Source of the DNA: JBFMFR01 sp040752025
Lineage (GTDB): Bacteria > Chloroflexota > Anaerolineae > Anaerolineales > UBA4823
Length of the DNA stretch: 64,000 nucleotides
Assembly: GCA_040752025.1 (NCBI GenBank)
Contig: JBFMFR010000032.1
Coordinates: forward strand, 17,452-81,451
Direction: 5' to 3'
In this document: positions 49,484 to 59,211 of the stretch, piece after piece
Numbering within the stretch: the stretch's first letter is position 1
How the letters are laid out: every line of letters begins with the position of its first letter
Notes under the pieces: generated by a model
Told to the model about the DNA's origin: nothing
Databases searched by the model: none
Seen by the model: the letters and a program-made list of their open reading frames with translations, nothing else
Made by a program: the position numbers and the translations under genes

Positions 49484-51742
49484 CTACTTGCGATTCAAGG
49501 CGTCCATCACCGCGACTGCCGCAATGTTAACGATATCGCGCACCTCGTCGCCCGTTTGCAAAACGTGCACAGGCGCGCCCATCCCCAGCAGGATCGGTCC
49601 AATCGCCTGCGCATTGCCCAGGCGAGCCAGCAGTTTATAAGCGATGTTGGCCGCTTCGAGCGAGGGAAAAACCAGCACATTGGCATCTTTCACCTGGCTG
49701 AAAGGATAACGCGCCTCGATGATTTCCGGCACTACAGCTGTATCCGCTTGCATCTCTCCATCTACAGAGAAATCCGGGCATTGGCTCTTGATGATTTCCA
49801 CAGCCCGGCGCACCTTCTCCGAGAGGGGGTGCTTGGTGCTGCCGAAATTCGAAAAAGAGAGCAAGGCGACCCGCGGCTCCAATCCCAGTTGGCGAGCGAA
49901 ATCCGCCGCCAGGCAGGCGATTTTCGCCAGGTCTTCTGCAGATGGATCGATATTGACGGTAGCATCCGTAAAAAGGTAGGTGCGGTCATCTACAATCATA
50001 ATATACACACCGGCCGCCAGCCCATTGTGCGAATGTGCATGGTGTACTTGCAATGCCGGGCGGATCACGTCTGGATAGTCATAAGATAAGCCAGATACGA
50101 GTGCATCGGCATCGCCCATCTTGACCATCATCGGCCCGAGGATATTGGGCTCTCGCACCAGCTTCAAAGCTTCCGAGTATGTAATCCCTTTGCGCTGGCG
50201 AAGCTCAAAATACGCCCGGGCATACTCATCCAGCCGGCTGAGCTGCATGGGATCAACGATTTCCGGGCAACAATCCAGCCCCAGGTCTACGATCTTTTCG
50301 CTGATCACCTGTGGTCGCCCAATCAAAATCGGGGTGCCTATGCCCTCATCAGCAATCTGTGCCGCAGCCCGGATGATTTTAGGCTCCTCACCTTCGGCGA
50401 ATACGATACGCTTCTTGGGCTTGCTGGTGCGCGCTTTGTTCAGAATATAGTGGCGCACCTGCTCGCCCTTGCCCAGGCGAAATGCCAGTTGCTGGCGATA
50501 GTCATCCAGGTCGATTTGGCGGCGAGCCACACCGGTTTCCATTGCAGCTTTCGCTACCGCTGGCGATTCCCACAGCATCACGCGCGGGTCGAGCGGCTTA
50601 GGGATAATGTAGTCAGGGCCAAACTTCAGGCTGCTTACACCGTAGGCCCGTAGGACGCTGTCGGGCACATCTTGCTTGGCCAGGTCGGCAAGCGCATAAG
50701 CTGCCGCCACTTTCATCTCCTCGTTGATCGCTTTCGCGCGGACATCCAGGGCCCCACGAAAGATAAACGGGAATCCCAGGACGTTGTTGATCTGGTTGGG
50801 ATAGTCCGAACGCCCGGTGGCGACAATCGCGTCCGGGCGCGCTTCACGCGCCAGTTCATAGCGGATCTCCGGGTCAGGGTTAGCCATGGCGAAGATCAAC
50901 GGTCGCTCTGCCATTGTCTTCACCATCTCCGGCGTCAGGATATCCGCCACCGAAAGCCCGTAGAACACATCTGCCCCCCGGACGGCGTCTGACAGACTGC
51001 GCGCCTCGGTATCGTTCGCCAGGCGCTCTTTATATTGATTCATTCCTTCAGTGCGGCCCCGATAAACCACCCCGCGCGTATCCACCAATAAAATGTTCTC
51101 CCGCCTGGCACCCAGACGGATCATCAGTTCCGCGCACGAAATCGCCGAGGCTCCTGCGCCCGAAATGGCGATCCTGACCGCATCGATTGGTTTATCCACA
51201 ATCTCCAATCCATTCATTAAAGCTGCGCCCGAGATAATCGCCGTGCCGTGCTGGTCATCGTGAAAGACCGGGATATCCAGCATGGCTTTCAAGGTTTCTT
51301 CGATGTGAAAACACTCTGGCGCCTTGATATCCTCCAGGTTAATTCCGCCAAAAGTTGGCGCCATCGCAGCCACGATCTGGATGATCAATTCAGGATCGTG
51401 GGTGTTCAGCTCGATGTCAAACACATCGACATCTGCGAATTTCTTAAACAGCACCCCCTTGCCTTCCATCACAGGCTTGCTTGCCAGGGCGCCGCGATCT
51501 CCCAGGCCTAAAATCGCCGTTCCATTCGAAACAACCGCTACTAAGTTACCTTTGGAGGTGTACTCGTAAGCCAGATCCGCCTGCTTAGCAATTTCCAATA
51601 CCGGTACAGCCACGCCAGGAGTATAGGCCAGGCCCAGATCGCGCTGTGTGGCCATCGGCTTGGTAGGCACAATGGCCACCTTACCAGGCTTACCTGCCAG
51701 CCGGTGATACTCCAGGGCATCTTCGCGAGTTATTTTGCTCAT
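49484..51742 (-). CDS. maeB: NADP-type malic enzyme with C-terminal phosphotransacetylase domain
   Basis: A 752-residue protein. Residues 1-430 are malic enzyme (LGLAYTPGVAVPV, SNGTAILGLGDRGA, FHDDQHGTAIISGAAL, a Rossmann region ISGAGASAISCAELM); residues about 430-752 are phosphotransacetylase-like. It converts malate to pyruvate with NADP; the PTA part is usually regulatory and binds acetyl-CoA. The whole length matches MaeB. Confidence 0.95.
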   Translation of the reverse strand: MSKITREDALEYHRLAGKPGKVAIVPTKPMATQRDLGLAYTPGVAVPVLEIAKQADLAYEYTSKGNLVAVVSNGTAILGLGDRGALASKPVMEGKGVLFKKFADVDVFDIELNTHDPELIIQIVAAMAPTFGGINLEDIKAPECFHIEETLKAMLDIPVFHDDQHGTAIISGAALMNGLEIVDKPIDAVRIAISGAGASAISCAELMIRLGARRENILLVDTRGVVYRGRTEGMNQYKERLANDTEARSLSDAVRGADVFYGLSVADILTPEMVKTMAERPLIFAMANPDPEIRYELAREARPDAIVATGRSDYPNQINNVLGFPFIFRGALDVRAKAINEEMKVAAAYALADLAKQDVPDSVLRAYGVSSLKFGPDYIIPKPLDPRVMLWESPAVAKAAMETGVARRQIDLDDYRQQLAFRLGKGEQVRHYILNKARTSKPKKRIVFAEGEEPKIIRAAAQIADEGIGTPILIGRPQVISEKIVDLGLDCCPEIVDPMQLSRLDEYARAYFELRQRKGITYSEALKLVREPNILGPMMVKMGDADALVSGLSYDYPDVIRPALQVHHAHSHNGLAAGVYIMIVDDRTYLFTDATVNIDPSAEDLAKIACLAADFARQLGLEPRVALLSFSNFGSTKHPLSEKVRRAVEIIKSQCPDFSVDGEMQADTAVVPEIIEARYPFSQVKDANVLVFPSLEAANIAYKLLARLGNAQAIGPILLGMGAPVHVLQTGDEVRDIVNIAAVAVMDALNRK

Positions 51743-51857
51743 GTTCTTTCTCCTTCGAAATCAATAAAAATCTAATCGCTGCTTGCGTCCGATGATTTTA
51801 ACACCGAATTCTGTTCAAACGTGTGCTTTATCAGTAAAACAAGCTATCCAGATAGGC

Positions 51858-51886
51858 TTGTCACAACGGCCAAAATCCTTTAGACT
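51858..51886 (+). promoter_or_regulatory. Promoter before the RecA-like gene
   Basis: TTGTCA (51858-51863), 17 bases, TAGACT (51881-51886), start near 51893. The leader would be about 20 bases. No clear LexA-type palindrome is present; GAATTCTGTTC at 51809-51819 is close to a Gram-positive SOS half but has the wrong spacing. Confidence 0.55.
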
Positions 51887-51913
51887 CATCCACAGGAGAT
51901 TACACTGGCGCCT

Positions 51914-52888
51914 ATGTGCACCTCAGATAGCGATGCTTTCCCCCAGTTCCAACAGCCTGCACCTGCTCGCGTGACTTCTTCCGGCTCGCTCAAATTAGAT
52001 CTCGCTTTAGGAACTGGCGGCATACCCAGCGCAAGCTTTGTCGAGATTTTTGGGCCGGAGGCCAGCGGGAAAACCAGCCTCTGCCTGCACACCATCGTCG
52101 AAGCCCAAAAGGCCGGAGGTGTTTGTGCCTACATCGACTGCGATCGTTCGCTGGATGCCCATTGGAGCGCTCGTTGCGGCGTAGATCAAAAACAATTAAT
52201 CATCTCCCAACCCGACAACGCCGAACAGACCCTCGCTATCACTGAAAGTCTGGCAACCTCCGGTGCCCTGACCATCATTGTTATCGACTCGCTCTCTGGG
52301 CTCACTCCGCAAAGTGTGCTTGAATCTGGCCTGGAAAACCCGCTCGAAATCTCTTCTGCTCCCCTGCTTTCTCGCACCCTCAGGCGCTTATCTGGTGCGA
52401 TCCAGCGTAATGGCACCACAATTATCTTCACCAACCAGTTGCCCTCTCGCAGCCGGAGCGCAGTTTATCACAACCTGGCGCGCGATCCGGCGCGCCTGGC
52501 GCTCAAGTTATTTGCGGCGCTGCGCCTCAAATTAAGCATATCTGGACCCATTTTGGAAAAAGATCAGGTAATTGGTAGCAGAATTCAGGTAAAAATCGTC
52601 AAAAATCAGAAAAAACCCTGTTTCCAATTCGCAGAACTTGATATAATGTACCGTGATGGTATCTTAAAAACCGGCGACATTTTCGACCTGGGCTCTCAAC
52701 TGGGGCTGATCCAACAACAGGGCTTGATGAATGCTTTCAAAGATATCCCTCTCGGCGAAGATCGCCGGGCAGCGCTAGATATCTTGAAGCGAAACCCTGG
52801 CGTATCCGCAGAGATCGAACAGATCATCCGCCAGAGATTATTGGGACAGGTTCAGGCTGTCACCGGAGATAAATCCTTGCCGCGTTGA
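51914..52888 (+). CDS. Short, divergent RecA
   Basis: A 324-residue RecA homologue aligned from the core to the end. Walker A is GPEASGKT (47-54), Walker B IIVIDSLSG, the NQ pair is N174-Q175, and the C-terminal region has YRDGILKTGDIFDLG. Differences from standard RecA: the N-terminal polymerisation helix is absent, the catalytic Glu (Glu96 in E. coli) is Asp77, loop L1 lacks GDSHMG, and loop L2 lacks NPETTTGGNALKFY and reads YHNLARDPARLALKLF. ATG at 51914 has GGAG 15 bases away; CTG at 51905 is better spaced. recX and rny follow, the usual recA place. Confidence 0.8.
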   Translation: MCTSDSDAFPQFQQPAPARVTSSGSLKLDLALGTGGIPSASFVEIFGPEASGKTSLCLHTIVEAQKAGGVCAYIDCDRSLDAHWSARCGVDQKQLIISQPDNAEQTLAITESLATSGALTIIVIDSLSGLTPQSVLESGLENPLEISSAPLLSRTLRRLSGAIQRNGTTIIFTNQLPSRSRSAVYHNLARDPARLALKLFAALRLKLSISGPILEKDQVIGSRIQVKIVKNQKKPCFQFAELDIMYRDGILKTGDIFDLGSQLGLIQQQGLMNAFKDIPLGEDRRAALDILKRNPGVSAEIEQIIRQRLLGQVQAVTGDKSLPR

Positions 52889-52956
52889 TAGATTGTATTT
52901 TGCGGCTACTGCGTGAACTGGAAGCAACTTGAGTTTGCTTTTCGTGAAATCTGATC

Positions 52957-53124
52957 TCAGTCAGGTCGACGGATTGGAACGGTATGTAGCAGCCCACTTT
53001 TCTCAATTGGGCTGGTGTCGGGAAAATCTAAAGTGATCAACCCTACAACATAAACGCCGGTATCCGGAATCGGGCGGGGAACCGCACAAGCAAGCATATA
53101 GACAGGCAGTGATGCTCCTGGGCT
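52957..53124 (-). pseudogene. Possible gene remnant in the recA-recX gap
   Basis: The 351-base gap (52889-53239) has a 55-codon open stretch on the minus strand with protein-like composition (LACAVPRPIPDTGVYVVG, then LDFPDTSPIEKSGLLHTVP). It is closed upstream by a stop and has no good start site. It may be the tail of a lost gene. I cannot name a family. Nothing else was seen in the gap. Confidence 0.25.
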
Positions 53125-53239
53125 TTATCCAACTCCCTTTCGCTGCTCTGACTATCGGTAACCATAAATGAGATCAATCAGTTGCGCATGGCCGTGATCT
53201 GTTCAGGCAGGATCATGGCTGTTTTGTTTTATAAGTGTA

Positions 53240-53905
53240 ATGACACATAAGGTGACTGCGCTAACTGTACAAAAGCATAACCCCCAACGAGTGAACGTTT
53301 CCCTGGATGGGGAATTCGCTTTCGGATTAGCGCGCATCGTTGCCGCCTGGCTGGAAATCGGTCAGGAGTTGAGCGATGAGAAAATCGCTCAACTGCAAGC
53401 AGAGGATGGGCGTGAAGTCGCTTACCAGCGTGCTCTGAAACTGCTGAACTACCGTATCCGCAGCGAGGCAGAAATTCGCAAGAACTTGAAGGATCACGAT
53501 GTTGCCGAGGAGAATATCGAGCACGTCATCGAGCGGCTAAAACGCAGTGGATTGCTAGACGATCGGGCTTTCGCACAGACGTGGGTCGAAAACCGCAGCG
53601 GAATGCGCCCGCGCAGCCGCCGCGCCCTGGCCTATGAGCTATCGCAGCGCGGCATCGATTCCCAGGTAATCGAGCAATCGCTTGAAGGGGTGAATGAAGA
53701 TGCACTGGCCTACCAGGCCGCGCAAAAGCGCTCCCGTAAACTCCAAAGCGCAGATTGGAATGATTTTCGTACGAAGATGTATCGCTTTTTAGCACAGCGC
53801 GGTTTTCAATACGATACCATCCGCGATGTAACTGCTCGCATCTGGGCAGAAATAACTGACGCGAACAACGCACTCGAGGAAGAAGAGGAAGAGGTCTCAC
53901 AATGA
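53240..53905 (+). CDS. recX: RecX-family regulatory protein
   Basis: A 221-residue protein with three-helix RecX repeats: ALKLLNYRIRSEAEIRKNL, VIERLKRSGLLDDRAFAQTWV and RPRSRRALAYELSQRGI. RecX usually binds RecA filaments. The first 60 residues form a small beta domain and the C-tail is acidic (EEEEEE). It is longer than typical RecX (about 150-180). ATGA overlap with rny. Confidence 0.9.
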   Translation: MTHKVTALTVQKHNPQRVNVSLDGEFAFGLARIVAAWLEIGQELSDEKIAQLQAEDGREVAYQRALKLLNYRIRSEAEIRKNLKDHDVAEENIEHVIERLKRSGLLDDRAFAQTWVENRSGMRPRSRRALAYELSQRGIDSQVIEQSLEGVNEDALAYQAAQKRSRKLQSADWNDFRTKMYRFLAQRGFQYDTIRDVTARIWAEITDANNALEEEEEEVSQ

Positions 53906-55446
53906 ATGGTAATAGCTTATTGCTTTGGGCTGCCCTGATTTTGCCGCTCATCACCCTTGGACTGGGAATTTGGGCCGGTTATATGTACAAGCAAACCCAG
54001 GTAGACAAAGCCCAACGTTTACAGAAAGATGAAGCCGAGCGCTTGCTGGAGGCCGCCAAGGAGCAAGCGCGACAGATGGAAATTGAGGCTCGCGATCAGG
54101 CACTTGAAGTCCTGAAAAAGGCGGAAGCTGAAGTTGAACGCCGGCGCAACGAAGTCAACAAAGAGGAAGATCGACTGTTGAAGCGCCGTGAAGAACTCGA
54201 TAACCGCCTGGACCGGCTGGAAAAACGCGAGCAGACTCTGAATAAGCGCCAGAGCTTCATGGACAAACGCGCCAACGAGATCGAGAAGCTGCACGCTCAA
54301 GAGACTGAAGAATTGCAACGCATCTCGCAGATGACCACAGAAGAAGCGCGCACGTTACTTCTGGCCGACGTCGAAAAAGATGCTCGCACCGATATGGCTC
54401 GCATCATTCGCCAAATCGAGATGGAAGCTCGCGAACAAGGTGAAGAACGCGCCCGCAAATTGATCACGGCAGCCATCCAGCGTGTGGCTTCGGATCATGT
54501 TGTCGAAATTACGACTTCCACCGTTGAGATTCCATCCGACGAAATGAAAGGCCGCATCATCGGGCGCAATGGCCGTAATATTCATGCCTTCGAACAGGCT
54601 GCAGGGGTCGACGTGATCGTAGATGATACCCCCGAGGCCGTCACCATCTCTTGCTTCGATCCTGTCCGCCGCGAAGTCGCCAAGCGCGCCCTGGCCAAGT
54701 TGATCCAGGATGGCCGCATCCACCCTGCTCACATCGAAAAGGTTCTGAAAAACGAACAAAAAGAAGTCGACCGCGTCATGGTCGAGGCCGGCGAGAACGC
54801 AGTCTACGAGGCTGGCGTTCCCGGCTTGCATCCCGAGATCATCAAAACCCTGGGGCGCTTGAAATACCGCACGTCTTACGGGCAGAACCAACTGGCACAC
54901 GCCGTAGAAACCGCCAAGCTCGCCGCCGTTATTGCTGCCGAGCTAGATGCAGACGTAGAAGTCGCCCGCGCCGCTGCCCTGTTGCACGACCTGGGCAAAG
55001 CCGTGGATCACAACATGGAAGGCACCCACGCCCAGCTTGGCGCAGAGATCGCCAAGCGCTACGGCATGGGCGCCAAAGTCGTGAATGCCATCGCTTCCCA
55101 CCACCACGAAATCGAGCAGGAAACGGTGGAAGCCGCCATCGTTGAAGCCGCAGACGCCATCTCTGGCGCCCGGCCCGGCGCTCGCCGTGAAAGCCTGGAC
55201 CAGTATCTCAAGCGTGTGCGCTCCCTGGAAGAAATCGCCAACTCGCAAAAGGGCGTCACCCAGAGCTACGCCCTGCAGGCTGGCCGCGAGGTGCGCATCT
55301 TCGTGCGCCCGGAAGATATCGACGATCTCGAATCGATCCGACTGGCGCGAGATGTAGCCCGTAAGATCGAAGAGACTATGCAGTACCCTGGGCAAATCAA
55401 AGTCACCGTCATTCGCGAGACCAGGGCGGTCGATTACGCCAAGTAA
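53902..55446 (+). CDS. rny: Ribonuclease Y
   Basis: A 514-residue membrane-anchored endoribonuclease starting mRNA decay. N-terminal helix (about 5-27), a long coiled coil (about 35-160), a KH domain (GRIIGRNGRNIHAFEQAAGV) and an HD domain with LLHDLGKAVDHNMEG and ASHHHEIE. Full length for the family. Confidence 0.96.
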   Translation: MNGNSLLLWAALILPLITLGLGIWAGYMYKQTQVDKAQRLQKDEAERLLEAAKEQARQMEIEARDQALEVLKKAEAEVERRRNEVNKEEDRLLKRREELDNRLDRLEKREQTLNKRQSFMDKRANEIEKLHAQETEELQRISQMTTEEARTLLLADVEKDARTDMARIIRQIEMEAREQGEERARKLITAAIQRVASDHVVEITTSTVEIPSDEMKGRIIGRNGRNIHAFEQAAGVDVIVDDTPEAVTISCFDPVRREVAKRALAKLIQDGRIHPAHIEKVLKNEQKEVDRVMVEAGENAVYEAGVPGLHPEIIKTLGRLKYRTSYGQNQLAHAVETAKLAAVIAAELDADVEVARAAALLHDLGKAVDHNMEGTHAQLGAEIAKRYGMGAKVVNAIASHHHEIEQETVEAAIVEAADAISGARPGARRESLDQYLKRVRSLEEIANSQKGVTQSYALQAGREVRIFVRPEDIDDLESIRLARDVARKIEETMQYPGQIKVTVIRETRAVDYAK

Positions 55447-55465
55447 AACCCCATTTTTAAAAAAG

Positions 55466-55499
55466 AAGGCTGCCGCATACGAATACGAGCGGCAGCCTT
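55466..55499. terminator. Bidirectional terminator between rny and the SPFH gene
   Basis: AAGGCTGCCGC (55466-55476) pairs with GCGGCAGCCTT (55489-55499), loop of 12. TTTTGATTT follows on the plus strand and TTCTTTTTTAAAAATG on the minus strand. It lies 20 bases after rny and 25 before the end of the convergent gene. Confidence 0.85.
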
Positions 55500-55524
55500 T
55501 TGATTTCAAATTTGATGTTTACAC

Positions 55525-56760
55525 TCAGCCTTGATTCTGTTGGCGCATCGTTTCTAGCAAGCGAGCGATGCCTGTCAGAACCGTTCTGTACACCCCTTGC
55601 AGATCATCATTCGGGTCTCTTTGCACTCTGATCGCATCTACCACATCGACGACATTCTTTACCATCTCAGCCTGGGCCTCAGCGCGCCCATACTCTTGAT
55701 ACGCCAGGCGCTGAGACTCACCATCGGCGCGATCGCGATTGGCCTCTGCCTCCCACCTGGTTTGCCAGCTACTGACACGGGTTTCTTCTACCAGCTTCTC
55801 AGAAATGTAGAACTGTCCAATATCGATCCACAACAATTCTGCGCCCAGGCCATTCAAACGACCGCGCACTCCTTCTGAGCGCAATTGCGCATAAATTTCG
55901 CTGCGTGGATCCCTGCCCTGGGTAATTGGCGCAGTCAAGCCATCAATAAAGTTCTCAGCGAGGTAATCCGTGATCACCGTATCGATTACCCGGTTGACGC
56001 CATCATGCCAGACCGGCTCACCTGTGGAAAGAATCGTCCGATTGTAAGCCATTTTCAGCACAGCCTCTTCAGAGAAATTGTACAGTGAATCATTCACCGG
56101 CGATGCGCTAACCTGGGTGTCCGCCTTACGCAACAACCGATAGCGATAGCGAACATCTCGCGCCTCCACTGGAATACCATCTTTCGTGATGGCCACCATT
56201 TTCTCCACAGTTGCGCTGCGCTCTGCGAGGCTCAAAGTCGTTTTGATCACTTCCTGGCGAGAGAGGAACTGCCTGCCCGGGCCAACTACCCTTGGCGTCC
56301 CACTCAAATTCTCTATAACAACCACATTTCCAGGCTGCATAAACAAGTACCCCGGGCCACCGATCTTATCCAATAAATTCTCCTGGTCGGAGCTCAGTTG
56401 TTTCTCCCCATCACGAACGGTCAGGCGAGGATACCCAAACCCGGTGAACAACGCCAACAGATAGAACAACGACCTCCCAGCAGTCTCCAGATCATAAACC
56501 GCCTGGATGTATCTGGCGCCGTTCATAATTACCCAGCCTGTCACGATCAAGATCAAGATCAAATAACGAACACCAATCGGAAAGATCCAATACAGGAAAG
56601 CAAATTCTGGCATGCCACTCTGGGAGTAGAAGAGCGAACTCAACACCATCAGAACGAAAATCGTAAACAGCAGGGCTAATATCCGCACAGTCCCCCAGAC
56701 GGGGGTATCAAAAGCAATCCTGCTAGGAAATATCCGGTAGGAGGGGATCTTGAGTTTCAT
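55525..56760 (-). CDS. SPFH/band-7-like membrane protein
   Basis: A 411-residue protein with two or three N-terminal helices (to about residue 110), then an SPFH-like domain (GPGYLFMQPGNVVVIENLSG, VGPGRQFLSRQEVIKTTLSL, MVAITKDGIPVEARDVRYRYRLL) and a charged helical part (RWEAEANRDRADGESQRLAYQEYGRAEAQAE) that should form a coiled coil. Such proteins build membrane rings or microdomains. Partner is the upstream gene, 70 bases away. Confidence 0.75.
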   Translation of the reverse strand: MKLKIPSYRIFPSRIAFDTPVWGTVRILALLFTIFVLMVLSSLFYSQSGMPEFAFLYWIFPIGVRYLILILIVTGWVIMNGARYIQAVYDLETAGRSLFYLLALFTGFGYPRLTVRDGEKQLSSDQENLLDKIGGPGYLFMQPGNVVVIENLSGTPRVVGPGRQFLSRQEVIKTTLSLAERSATVEKMVAITKDGIPVEARDVRYRYRLLRKADTQVSASPVNDSLYNFSEEAVLKMAYNRTILSTGEPVWHDGVNRVIDTVITDYLAENFIDGLTAPITQGRDPRSEIYAQLRSEGVRGRLNGLGAELLWIDIGQFYISEKLVEETRVSSWQTRWEAEANRDRADGESQRLAYQEYGRAEAQAEMVKNVVDVVDAIRVQRDPNDDLQGVYRTVLTGIARLLETMRQQNQG

Positions 56761-56830
56761 GGCTTCATTCCATCATCGAGGTCCAGTCTTCCACGAAGCA
56801 GGCGTTACCCTGCTTGTAATACACACAATT

Positions 56831-58468
56831 CTATTGCAATGACACAAGCCAGGCTCGCAAGCTTCGCAGCAAGGTAATAAATTCTTGCGGCAACACCCGC
56901 CGAACCTGGGGATCGATTGTGCAATCTTCCAAAATTTGGAAGATGCTCATCAAAGACACTTCATTTGAAGGCCCTTGCAAGATCTCTGACAATTGTTCAA
57001 CCATCCTGCTCCGTTCTTGAAGGCGCGCCCGATTGAAAATACCCATCACTTCCCGATCTTGCTGGGCCCTGGCAATTTCGATCTCGCGCTGCCAGCGCGC
57101 CCGCCAGTTCTCCAGTCTCTGCTGCATTACACCTGGATCAGTGGGCTTCGGGTTCGAAAAACCCGCAACCAAAACCTTGATGCCTCTATCGCGCAAAACC
57201 TTCGAAGTGCGCAATGACTGCACCGGAGCGATGCGAAACTGGCGATGTTCCACCTTCTGTCCAACCTTGACGGGCATCCCATCCAGGCGCTGTAAGAACT
57301 GGTAAGACATCACCCCCATGTAACGCACCGTTCGCCCCAATCGTGGTTTTAATTCCTGAACCAGCGGGAAACTCTCCGCACTATCTGGGCGATAGAGCAA
57401 ATCATAGGGAACCTGGGAGATCAGGTTACGAAAAACCTCCGTGGCGATCAAAGCCGGCAAATCGTCCCAAAGGACAGGGACACTATCACTAACATTCAGA
57501 GCTTTCGAATACACCGCTGCGATAATGCGCTCATCCTCCAACGCAAAAGGCGGGTAATCTTTGTTGTCTTCAGTGGGGGATAATTGGGCATTGGGTTCCC
57601 TACTGGCCAAAAACCATTGAGCGAAACTGTTTATCTCTGCTTTATCCTGGCTGTCCAACTCATCTAAAATCGCCTCGATCCTTTTTGTGGATTCGTCAAC
57701 CTTCACGAGGCAGATATTATCACCATCTTCATCATAAGCAACTTTCATTACCGTGGCCGGCTGACCCAGCGTAAAGATCGAAAACACGTGGGTTCCTACT
57801 TCGATCCCATCGCTGGTGTATCCCTTCACCCCCAGGTTAATGCGAAACTGCTTCTGCAAGCTGACCACACCACGCAAGCGCTCGTTCCATTCGATAAAAT
57901 TCACGCCAGGTCCTGCCACGCGTGCTACTGAACGCGATGCGGCTTTCGCTTTTGAGTCCGCCTGGTCGTCCCCGGGTTTCCCCTGAATATTCGTCAAGAA
58001 GGGAGTCAACTGTTTTTCCAACACGATCGCAGAATTCAGATCCACGATCGCCATCCCGCCGCGCACACGCCCTGGATCCGATAGTTCTTTGGTCAGCTTA
58101 CCCAGCCGCACAAAAATCACCGGCATCTTCATGCCCGTAAGAAAACCGAACAACCTTTCAGCAACTTTTCTCCTTCCGGGCCCGGAATACACAGGCAAAA
58201 TCACCTGAGAAAGCAAGACAATGATGACCAAGACCAATAACATCAAGAAGAACAGATATCCACCCATGTAGCCAAACACGCGCAAGACGTACTCTGTATC
58301 TGGGATATTGCCAACCGGGAAACCGATCAGCGACTTCAAAAAAACGAGCGCCAGGGAAAACAACAAGCCCAATTCGTTTCTAAAGGCAATGACGAACCAG
58401 ATCACGAACAGCCATTTGATCAGCCTATTACCAGAACGGGGTTCTTCGTAACTTTGCTCTTCTTCCAT
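56831..58468 (-). CDS. Large membrane protein with SPFH-like core, partner of the preceding
   Basis: A 545-residue protein with three N-terminal helices (about 18-100), a beta-rich core (LRGVVSLQKQFRINLGVKGYTSDGIEVGTHVFSIFTLG resembles the SPFH strand pattern, given here in two parts), and a helical C-tail (LENWRARWQREIEIARAQQDREV). No family named with certainty. The two genes resemble an HflK/HflC-type pair in layout but not clearly in sequence. Confidence 0.65.
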   Translation of the reverse strand: MEEEQSYEEPRSGNRLIKWLFVIWFVIAFRNELGLLFSLALVFLKSLIGFPVGNIPDTEYVLRVFGYMGGYLFFLMLLVLVIIVLLSQVILPVYSGPGRRKVAERLFGFLTGMKMPVIFVRLGKLTKELSDPGRVRGGMAIVDLNSAIVLEKQLTPFLTNIQGKPGDDQADSKAKAASRSVARVAGPGVNFIEWNERLRGVVSLQKQFRINLGVKGYTSDGIEVGTHVFSIFTLGQPATVMKVAYDEDGDNICLVKVDESTKRIEAILDELDSQDKAEINSFAQWFLASREPNAQLSPTEDNKDYPPFALEDERIIAAVYSKALNVSDSVPVLWDDLPALIATEVFRNLISQVPYDLLYRPDSAESFPLVQELKPRLGRTVRYMGVMSYQFLQRLDGMPVKVGQKVEHRQFRIAPVQSLRTSKVLRDRGIKVLVAGFSNPKPTDPGVMQQRLENWRARWQREIEIARAQQDREVMGIFNRARLQERSRMVEQLSEILQGPSNEVSLMSIFQILEDCTIDPQVRRVLPQEFITLLRSLRAWLVSLQ

Positions 58469-58517
58469 TAGGCGCTCACCTTCAACAACGGCGAAACAAA
58501 AAAGGGGCTATAGTAAT

Positions 58518-58547
58518 AGTATAAGATTTAGCAATCTATTTTGTCAA
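58518..58547 (-). promoter_or_regulatory. Strong promoter of the SPFH-like pair
   Basis: On the minus strand TTGACA (58542-58547), 18 bases, TATACT (58518-58523), with an A/T-rich spacer. Transcript start near 58511, leader about 43 bases. Confidence 0.8.
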
Positions 58548-58552
58548 TTACC

Positions 58553-59191
58553 TCAGGTAAATAAAAGGAATGGATTCTCGCGCCGTTCCTCGCCAACCGT
58601 AGTTTCAGGGCCGTGCCCTGAAAGCAAGCGCGTGTCGTCTGGCAGGCTCATGATCTGCCTGTGAATGCTTTCCATCAAGACAGAATAACTGCCTCCTGGC
58701 AGGTCCGTGCGCCCAATGCTGCCCCCGAAGATCACATCCCCACAAAACATGACTTTCTCAGCCTGGCAGTAAAAGACCACGTGACCGGGCGTGTGTCCTG
58801 GAGCATGGCGCACTTCGAATTTATACCCACCCAGGTGCAGGATCATATCCTGCGCCAGCGCAACAGTTGGCTCCGGCCCAAGCTCGATGTGCATGCCAAA
58901 CAGCGGCGCGCCACCCTGCATACGCCATAAGGGCAGATCTGCCGGGTGCAAGGCCACGGCTGGCGTGGGATTGACCGCCTGCGCAATCGCCGCCGCCCCG
59001 GCGGTATGGTCGAAATGTGCGTGTGTCAGCCAAATACCGTCGATACGCCAACCTTTGCGATCTGCCTCTGCCAAGATGAGTTCTCCATCCCAGGCCGGGT
59101 CGACCACCACCGCATCCCCAGATTGCCCATCGGCAACCAGGTAAACGTTGGTTTGTACTGGCCCCAAAACGAAGGTGACAATTTCCAGCAT
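58553..59191 (-). CDS. Metallo-beta-lactamase-fold hydrolase (glyoxalase II-like)
   Basis: A 212-residue hydrolase. Metal ligands: WLTHAHFDHTAG, APGHTPGHVVFY, MFCGDVIFGGSIGRTDLPGG, LLSGHGPETTVGEE. This is the YcbL/GloB-like group of thioester hydrolases. ATG at 59191 is chosen since it begins the fold; a longer frame to 59263 runs into the upstream gene. Confidence 0.9.
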   Translation of the reverse strand: MLEIVTFVLGPVQTNVYLVADGQSGDAVVVDPAWDGELILAEADRKGWRIDGIWLTHAHFDHTAGAAAIAQAVNPTPAVALHPADLPLWRMQGGAPLFGMHIELGPEPTVALAQDMILHLGGYKFEVRHAPGHTPGHVVFYCQAEKVMFCGDVIFGGSIGRTDLPGGSYSVLMESIHRQIMSLPDDTRLLSGHGPETTVGEERRENPFLLFT

Positions 59192-59211
59192 AGCCGTATG
59201 ATCTCTAACTT

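Noticed and set aside
51800..51830. LexA/SOS box before the RecA-like gene
   Set aside because: GAATTCTGTTC resembles GAAC-N4-GTTC but has a three-base spacer and a mismatch.
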